A DNA stretch of 6,956 bases, taken from positions 1 through 6,956 of the forward strand of contig JAKADE010000144.1 of the NCBI GenBank assembly GCA_021820785.1. Reading direction: 5' to 3'. The DNA is from Pseudomonadota bacterium (lineage in GTDB: Bacteria > Pseudomonadota > Gammaproteobacteria > Steroidobacterales > Steroidobacteraceae). The notes beneath the pieces were generated by a model. It saw nothing but the letters and a program-made list of their open reading frames with translations. It was not told where the DNA came from and did no database searches. Every line of letters starts with the position of its first letter. The first letter of the stretch is position 1. The position numbers and the translations under genes are program-made. This document shows positions 1 through 3,600 of the stretch, piece after piece.

Positions 1-2
1 CA

Positions 3-485
3 TTGACGATCGTGGCCAAGCTAATGTTCGCAGTTGTCGCAGAGAGGGTATCGGTAGATCAATTCACCAATATCCTCGATGTTCACAATGTCATCGAGGT
101 ACTTCAGGTACCGGAGCCGCCACCTGAGGTTCTCAAGAACGCTCGCGAAGCAAAAAAGCCACCTGGCTTTCGGTTCAACTTCGCCCTGCTTTCCCACTGG
201 CGACGCACCAACCCATCGAAGCCTGAGCAGACAGTGCGCCAGCGGGTGCAGCTCCTTAGCCCAGCAGGCTCGGTCTTGGCATCTGCGGAACTTGAATTCA
301 ATATGACACATGGACCGTACACGCGGAATGTGATTCGCTTTAATGCCATCCCGATTGCGGGGCCGGGAACGTACGTATTTCGGATAGCCGTTAAGTCCGG
401 GCGGCAATGGCGCCGAGCTGGCGAGACTTCGTACGAACTACTCTATGACAATGCTACTGAAGGCAAAAGGATCCGATTGCAATAG
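3..485 (+). CDS. Small orphan protein, resembles DUF6941 family
   Basis: A 160-residue protein of unknown function. The N-terminal pattern, a hydrophobic strand (TIVAKLMFAVVAE, residues 2-14) followed by NILDVHNVIEVLQVP (23-37), resembles the start of DUF6941 proteins, small beta-rich proteins with no assigned role. The middle (about 80-128) alternates hydrophobic residues in a beta-sandwich-like way, with SPAGSVLASAELEF and GPGTYVFRIAV typical of paired strands. There is no signal peptide, membrane segment or catalytic motif. The TTG at position 3 keeps the whole first strand. An ATG at 24 is the alternative, and the true start could lie outside the window. Neither has a clear ribosome binding site. 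It is the only cargo gene visible on the element side of the integrase, faces it tail to tail, and has lower G+C than the genes to the right. The family call is from memory of the pattern and is tentative; that it is a real gene is likely. Confidence 0.55.
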   Translation: MTIVAKLMFAVVAERVSVDQFTNILDVHNVIEVLQVPEPPPEVLKNAREAKKPPGFRFNFALLSHWRRTNPSKPEQTVRQRVQLLSPAGSVLASAELEFNMTHGPYTRNVIRFNAIPIAGPGTYVFRIAVKSGRQWRRAGETSYELLYDNATEGKRIRLQ

Positions 486-631
486 TTCAGCGCATACAGC
501 GTTGGTGAAGATAAGACGTTCACCTATCGACTGAAGATATCCGCGAAACATTACCCTGTTACCGCCGCGAAAGGGCGATCCGCTGGTACAGCATTAAGAA
601 GTCCCGCGCCACCACCGCTGAATCGGTCGAT
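486..631. other. Intergenic gap between orphan gene and integrase end
   Basis: No gene is supported here. The two flanking genes converge. A weak stem (GGTGAA at 504-509 pairing with TTCACC at 519-524, 9-base loop) lies just after the orphan gene's stop. It has no following T-run, so a terminator role is only possible. The frame of the upstream gene stays open after its TAG until 633, which I regard as chance. Confidence 0.4.
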
Positions 632-1840
632 CTAGTGTCGTTCTGCAGTGACCTTTGAATCGCCCGTCCGCTCGCGCAGTTCATCGACATAGTCGGCCCA
701 CGCCTGCATCATCTTCCGTCTCTCCTCGAGCCGCTGTGCACGGTTATAAGCCGCACGTACCTTGTTGCGTTCCTTGTGCGCAAGCTGCAGTTCGATGAGG
801 TCTGGATGCCAACCCTCCTCATTCAGCAGCGTGCTCGCCATGCTGCGGAATCCATGGCCGGTCTGCTCGTCGCTCGCATACCCGAGGCGCCGTAGCGCCG
901 CATTGATTGTGTTATCGGACATCGGACGCTCTGCCGAGAGCAGCGACGGAAAGACATACTGGCCGCTTCCGGTAAGGATCTGGAGTTCCCGGAGGATCGC
1001 CACGGCCTGCCGTGACAGTGGCACGATGTGCTGCTCCCCCATCTTCATGCGCGCTGCCGGAATGCGCCATTCCGCCCCCTCCAGATCGAACTCCGACCAT
1101 TCTGCGCCCCTGAGCTCACCAGGGCGAACGAAGACCAGCGGGGCGAGTTTAAGCGCCAGGGCTGTGATCGGCTGGCCGGAGTAGCCGTCTATGGCCCTCA
1201 ACAGCTCGCCGACGCGCGCAGGCTCCGTGACTGAGGCGAAGTTGCGGGACTTCACCGGCGCCAGCGCATCTTTGAGGTCCGCCGCGACATCATGCTGCGC
1301 GCGACCGGTCGCCACGGCGTATCGGAACACCCTCCCCGCCAGTGAGCGGACACGGTGCGCAGTCTCGTGCTTCCCTCGTGCCTCGATGCGGCGGAGAGCC
1401 GCGAGAAGTTCTTGCGCAGTGATGGACGCAATGGGACGACTGCCGACGTAGGGGTACAGGAAGCTCTTGAGCCGGGTACCCAGGATGTCCATCGTCTCCG
1501 CCGCGAGCGACTTCCTTTGCAGCTCCAGCCATTCTTTGGCGATCGCCTCGAAGGTCTCGACCTGCGTGGCCCGCTCGGCTTGGCGCTTGGCGCTCGGATC
1601 GATCCCGTCTGCCACCAGCTTGCGTGCGTCCTCGCGCTTCTCGCGCGCCCGCTTCAGCGGCACGTCGGGGTATGCGCCGAGGGTCAGGAGCTTCTCTACC
1701 CCACCCAGCCGATATCGGAAGCGCCACAGGCGCCCGCCGGTCGGGGTGACGAGCAAGAATAGCCCCCGCTCATCGAAGACCTTATAGGCCCGCTCCTTGG
1801 GCCTGGATGCGCGAATTTTCGCCTCGGAAAGCGCCGGCAC
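632..1840 (-). CDS. Tyrosine-type site-specific integrase, P4 family
   Basis: A complete 402-residue integrase that would insert and excise the element at a tRNA attachment site by strand exchange through a tyrosine-DNA bond. The N-terminus (residues 1-90, with KIRASRPKERAYKVFD and GGRLWRFRYR) is the DUF4102 arm-binding domain of P4-like integrases. Residues about 95-195 are the core-binding SAM-like domain. The C-terminal catalytic domain has R239 (FVRPGEL), K266 (ARMKMG), H329 and R332 (HGFR), H355 (LAHKERN) and nucleophile Y365 (AAYNRAQ), so all catalytic residues are present. Length is normal for the family. The start is GTG (1838-1840), chosen because family homology begins there; no Shine-Dalgarno sequence precedes it. 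Transcription runs away from the tRNA-Cys gene, whose 3' end is 162 bases upstream. That is the usual layout of tRNA-targeting genomic islands and implies the element extends leftward. It is probably self-regulated through the inverted repeat touching its start codon. Confidence 0.95.
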   Translation of the reverse strand: MPALSEAKIRASRPKERAYKVFDERGLFLLVTPTGGRLWRFRYRLGGVEKLLTLGAYPDVPLKRAREKREDARKLVADGIDPSAKRQAERATQVETFEAIAKEWLELQRKSLAAETMDILGTRLKSFLYPYVGSRPIASITAQELLAALRRIEARGKHETAHRVRSLAGRVFRYAVATGRAQHDVAADLKDALAPVKSRNFASVTEPARVGELLRAIDGYSGQPITALALKLAPLVFVRPGELRGAEWSEFDLEGAEWRIPAARMKMGEQHIVPLSRQAVAILRELQILTGSGQYVFPSLLSAERPMSDNTINAALRRLGYASDEQTGHGFRSMASTLLNEEGWHPDLIELQLAHKERNKVRAAYNRAQRLEERRKMMQAWADYVDELRERTGDSKVTAERH

Positions 1841-1875
1841 AGGGGTATCTGTTTGTTGATTACCGAGATACCCCT
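1841..1875. repeat. Perfect inverted repeat touching the integrase start codon
   Basis: AGGGGTATCT (1841-1850) and AGATACCCCT (1866-1875) are perfect 10-base inverted copies around a 15-base spacer. The left arm directly abuts the integrase GTG. The repeat lies between the proposed -10 element and the start codon, so it could be an operator for integrase autoregulation or a leader hairpin hiding the start. A further partial copy, TACCCC at 1882-1887, suggests a family of protein-binding sites, possibly arm sites for the DUF4102 domain. The repeat is seen directly; its role is inferred. Confidence 0.75.
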
Positions 1876-1877
1876 GG

Positions 1878-1907
1878 CATGTACCCCATTTGGTGCTACC
1901 CTGTCAA
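1878..1907 (-). promoter_or_regulatory. Candidate integrase promoter
   Basis: On the minus strand a perfect sigma-70 -35 element, TTGACA (1907 down to 1902), is followed 18 bases later by TACATG (1883-1878), a weak -10 with three of six consensus bases. Transcription would start near 1870, inside the right arm of the inverted repeat, giving a leader of about 30 bases. The -35 is embedded in a small palindrome, CTGTC AACG GACAG (1901-1914), which could be a repressor or excisionase site. The -10 is poor, so the call is moderate. Confidence 0.45.
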
Positions 1908-1940
1908 CGGACAGCTCGGGACACGGAAGGGCTGGAATTG

Positions 1941-1960
1941 CAGGGTTTTTCGGGGTTTTT
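1941..1960. repeat. Tandem 10-bp repeat in the attachment region
   Basis: CAGGGTTTTT is followed directly by CGGGGTTTTT, nine of ten bases identical. The 10-base period puts both copies on the same face of the helix. Short direct repeats between an integrase gene and its tRNA target are often arm-type integrase or excisionase binding sites; that role is inferred from position only. Confidence 0.5.
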
Positions 1961-1990
1961 GCGACGTCGTTGACCTTCGTGGGACGTCGC
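1961..1990. repeat. Inverted repeat downstream of tRNA-Cys
   Basis: GCGACGTC (1961-1968) and GACGTCGC (1983-1990) are perfect 8-base inverted copies with a 14-base spacer. Read with the tRNA (minus strand) the stem lies 12 bases past the tRNA 3' end and is followed by A- and C-rich sequence rather than a U-run. It is therefore a poor intrinsic terminator. It may be part of the recombination site or a structured end of the tRNA transcript. Confidence 0.5.
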
Positions 1991-2002
1991 AGAACAGGAT
2001 TC

Positions 2003-2027
2003 TGGAGGCTAGGGTCGGAATCGAACC
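2003..2027. other. Presumed attachment site in the tRNA 3' end
   Basis: Integrases of this family commonly recombine within the 3' end of a tRNA gene and leave a duplicate of that 3' segment at the far end of the element. The T-arm to CCA portion of tRNA-Cys occupies this place next to the integrase. I found no second copy in the window, as expected if the other junction lies beyond the left edge. The exact crossover and core length cannot be seen. Confidence 0.5.
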
Positions 2028-2076
2028 GGCGTAGACGGCTTTGCAGGCCGCTGCATGACCACTCTGCCACCTAGCC
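2003..2076 (-). tRNA. tRNA-Cys (anticodon GCA), encoded CCA
   Basis: A 74-base tRNA for cysteine. The acceptor stem is 7 bp (GGCTAGG with CCTAGCC). The anticodon stem GCGGC/GCCGT encloses CTGCAAA, with anticodon GCA. The T-loop is TTCGATT. U73, the known identity base of tRNA-Cys, precedes an encoded CCA. The T-stem GCCGG/CCGAC has one C-A mismatch (position 50 against 64), and the D-stem GCAG/ATGC has one imperfect closing pair; the rest pairs normally. Its 3' end faces the integrase, so the gene is the likely insertion target, with its 3' part rebuilt by element DNA after integration. No clear promoter is visible immediately upstream. Confidence 0.95.
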
Positions 2077-2097
2077 TTGCGCGAATCGATCCGGGGT

Positions 2098-2138
2098 GGA
2101 GAGCCGAATCCCGCACCGGCGCCGCACATTCGGCCTCC
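2098..2138. repeat. Interrupted inverted repeat upstream of tRNA-Cys
   Basis: GGAG-A-GCCGAAT (2098-2109) pairs with ATTCGGC-CTCC (2128-2138), giving 11 base pairs with a single bulged A (2102) around an 18-base GC-rich loop. It begins 22 bases before the tRNA 5' end. The pairing is seen directly; no T-run follows on either strand, and the function is unknown. Confidence 0.5.
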
Positions 2139-2170
2139 GGGTTTGGCGGTAACGCAGATTAATTTCTTAA

Positions 2171-2189
2171 GTCATTGATTCACAATGAC
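2171..2189 (-). terminator. Weak candidate terminator of the kinase-DUF3079 unit
   Basis: GTCATTG and CAATGAC form a perfect 7-bp stem with a 5-base loop. On the minus strand it is followed by AT-rich TTAAGAAATTAATC, not a true U-run. It lies about 110 bases past the DUF3079 stop. It is the best end-of-transcript candidate in the gap but below the standard for an intrinsic terminator; it could equally be an operator. Confidence 0.3.
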
Positions 2190-2298
2190 ATATGACGCTA
2201 CCGAGGGCGTGAATGCTACACCAGCCGTCACCCGCTTGCCAAGCACGGGCATGCTGTATGGGCACAGGAGTCCAATGACGGTTTCGCGATCGAGCGAT

Positions 2299-2499
2299 TC
2301 AGGGATGCGGCGGGTCGGTTGCGGCGGGGTCTGGCGCGTCGAGCCCGAAACTCTTCCACTCCGGGCCCCAGAGCTCTGCCGGGTGCTGCGCGCGGTCAGT
2401 ACCATTGCCGCAGCGCATGGCGTCAGCGGGACAGAACTTCTCGCATCCCCAGCAAATGCGCTCCGGGTGGCCGGGATTGACCGGGAATTTTGCAGCCAT
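2299..2499 (-). CDS. Small cysteine-rich DUF3079 family protein
   Basis: A 66-residue protein of unknown function. The core from KFPVNPGHPERICWGCEKFC to QHPAELWG matches the conserved DUF3079 pattern as I know it (roughly KFP-x-P-x-HPER-x-CWGC, then CPA, CGNG, and QHP-x-ELFG). Four cysteines, C16, C19, C23 and C30, with H39 nearby, look able to bind a metal such as zinc or iron, though this is not established for the family. The ATG at 2499 is chosen because the family begins just before KFP. The frame stays open up to a GTG at 2592 that overlaps the kinase stop, but those 31 extra residues do not look conserved. The gene follows the fructosamine kinase on the same strand after 89 bases, so co-transcription is likely. 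The C-terminal 13 residues are proline-rich and probably variable. Confidence 0.85.
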   Translation of the reverse strand: MAAKFPVNPGHPERICWGCEKFCPADAMRCGNGTDRAQHPAELWGPEWKSFGLDAPDPAATDPPHP

Positions 2500-2551
2500 G
2501 CTCGCAGATGCTACGCGCGTGATTCCGCGGCATCCTTGACAAAGATCAATC

Positions 2552-2577
2552 GGCGCCACGAATTGCGTGGTAGCGCC
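2552..2577. repeat. Bulged hairpin between kinase and DUF3079 genes
   Basis: GGCG-CCACG (2552-2560) pairs with CGTGG-TAG-CGCC (2566-2577) around the loop AATTG, nine base pairs with a three-base bulge. It lies just past the kinase stop codon. It has no U-run, so it more likely shapes mRNA stability between the two cistrons than ends transcription. Confidence 0.35.
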
Positions 2578-2588
2578 TGCCCGCCAGC

Positions 2589-3467
2589 TCACCGATGCGC
2601 GTGAGCGAGCAGCCGCTCGATAAGGATACGCGCCTGCTCGACATAGCCACCGCCGAACAGGTTTGCGTGATTGAGCACGTGGTAGAGGTTGTACAGATCC
2701 GTCCGCAGGGCATGGCCATCGGGGAGCGGTGCCGCATCTTCATAAGCCGCATAAAAATCCGCTTCGAACCCCCCGAACAGCCGGGTCATCGCCAGGTCCG
2801 TCTCCCGGTCGCCGTAGTACACGGCCGGATCGAAGATGACCGGCTGACCCTCGGGATCCGTACACCAGTTGCCGGCCCACAGATCCCCATGCAGGAGCGA
2901 CGGCGCTGGCTGGTGTCCGGCCAGGAGTGGCTCGACCGCCTCGAGCAATCGGGCCCCAGGCGCTTCGAGCAGTCTTCCGTAACCGTGCTGTACCGCAAGC
3001 TCGAGTTGCGGGCGCAGGCGCCGCTCACGCCAGAATGTCGCCCAGCGGTCGGACCAGCCGTTTGACTGTGCAGAGCGCCCAATGTAATTGTCGCCTTCCC
3101 AGCCAAACCGTTCAGCGTGCACCGCATGCAGCGCGGCGAGCTGTCTTCCGAGCTGCCGCTCGCTGGCGGAGGTATTCGGCCGCGCTTCGATCCACTCTAA
3201 CGCAATGAAGGCCTCGTCGCCGGCAATGCCCTGCGCCCGAACCCGCGGCACACGGATTGCGTGCGCCTCGCCCAGCCTCTCCAGCCCAGCCGCTTCGGCC
3301 ACCAGGCGCGCGCTCGCCTGAGCGGGTGCGGTCTTGACGAACAGCACGCCGTCCACGCACCGCCACCGATAGCAGCGGTGCGCGCGACTGCCGGAAATCA
3401 CCTGCTCAGGCTCAGAGGCACACTCCACACCCAGTTGTGCCGCAAGCTTGCGAGCAAGACGGTGCAT
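2589..3467 (-). CDS. Fructosamine kinase family protein (YniA/FN3K-like)
   Basis: A 292-residue cytoplasmic small-molecule kinase of the aminoglycoside-phosphotransferase fold. Family members phosphorylate sugar amines (fructosamine, ribulosamine or erythrulosamine) on proteins or free amines at O3. The adduct then falls apart, so the enzyme repairs glycation. Visible motifs are the ATP-site lysine K45 (LFVKTA), E58 or E63 in the following helix, the catalytic loop LLHGDLWAGNW with H193 and D195, and metal-binding D213 in IFDPAVYYGDRETDLAMTRLFGGF. The family tail DLYNLYHVLNHANLFGGGY (257-275) is also present. Length matches E. coli YniA (about 286). ATG at 3467 is preceded by GGAG about eight bases upstream. 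It is followed on the same strand by the DUF3079 gene. Upstream lies the M42 peptidase, but three stems in the 133-base gap make co-transcription uncertain. The true substrate cannot be read from sequence. Confidence 0.92.
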   Translation of the reverse strand: MHRLARKLAAQLGVECASEPEQVISGSRAHRCYRWRCVDGVLFVKTAPAQASARLVAEAAGLERLGEAHAIRVPRVRAQGIAGDEAFIALEWIEARPNTSASERQLGRQLAALHAVHAERFGWEGDNYIGRSAQSNGWSDRWATFWRERRLRPQLELAVQHGYGRLLEAPGARLLEAVEPLLAGHQPAPSLLHGDLWAGNWCTDPEGQPVIFDPAVYYGDRETDLAMTRLFGGFEADFYAAYEDAAPLPDGHALRTDLYNLYHVLNHANLFGGGYVEQARILIERLLAHAHR

Positions 3468-3507
3468 GATGCTCTCCGGTCAGTCACTCCCGCCCGGCTT
3501 GAGAGAG

Positions 3508-3537
3508 GCGCTCGCCGGCACAATGGCCGGCGAGCGC
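3508..3537. repeat. Perfect 12-bp GC-rich hairpin upstream of the kinase gene
   Basis: GCGCTCGCCGGC (3508-3519) and GCCGGCGAGCGC (3526-3537) are perfect inverted copies around ACAATG. The stem lies 40 bases before the kinase start on its sense strand. It is strong enough to pause RNA polymerase or protect the mRNA, but no U-run follows on either strand, so it is not a standard intrinsic terminator. Confidence 0.65.
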
Positions 3538-3551
3538 GCACATCCGGTCGA

Positions 3552-3584
3552 GCGCTCTTCGGGGAGCGCCGCAACTGCGGCGCT
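3552..3584. repeat. Two overlapping, mutually exclusive stems after the peptidase gene
   Basis: AGCGCCGC (3565-3572) pairs with GCGGCGCT (3577-3584) around AACT, 8 bp. Alternatively GCGCTC (3552-3557) pairs with GAGCGC (3564-3569) around TTCGGG. Both use bases 3565-3569, so only one can form at a time. They start 17 bases past the peptidase stop on its sense strand. The arrangement is attenuator-like, though no U-run or leader peptide is visible. Confidence 0.5.
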
Positions 3585-3600
3585 TTGCCTGCGCAGAAGC

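Larger units (their letters stand above)
2077..2298. other. Gene-free stretch between tRNA-Cys and the DUF3079 gene
   Basis: I see no coding region. It contains an interrupted 11-bp stem just upstream of the tRNA (2098-2138), an AT-rich patch around 2155-2172, and a perfect 7-bp hairpin (2171-2189). The promoter of the tRNA and the end of the kinase operon transcript should both fall here, but neither is obvious. Confidence 0.5.

Noticed and set aside
486..635. 49 open codons in frame after the TAG of the orphan gene, possible readthrough or broken C-terminus
   Set aside because: This length without a stop is not rare, there is no readthrough signal, and the translation is not convincingly protein-like.
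1696..2129. Several open frames running through the tRNA-Cys gene and the integrase leader
   Set aside because: They overlap a clear tRNA and the repeat-rich attachment region and show no protein family features.
2172..2405. Minus-strand 77-codon frame overlapping the DUF3079 gene
   Set aside because: It shares half its length with the DUF3079 gene in another frame and has no family-like pattern or ribosome binding site.
2500..2592. GTG at 2592 as the DUF3079 start, overlapping the kinase stop
   Set aside because: The GTGA overlap is attractive for translational coupling, but the extra 31 residues do not resemble the family, which begins near the ATG at 2499.
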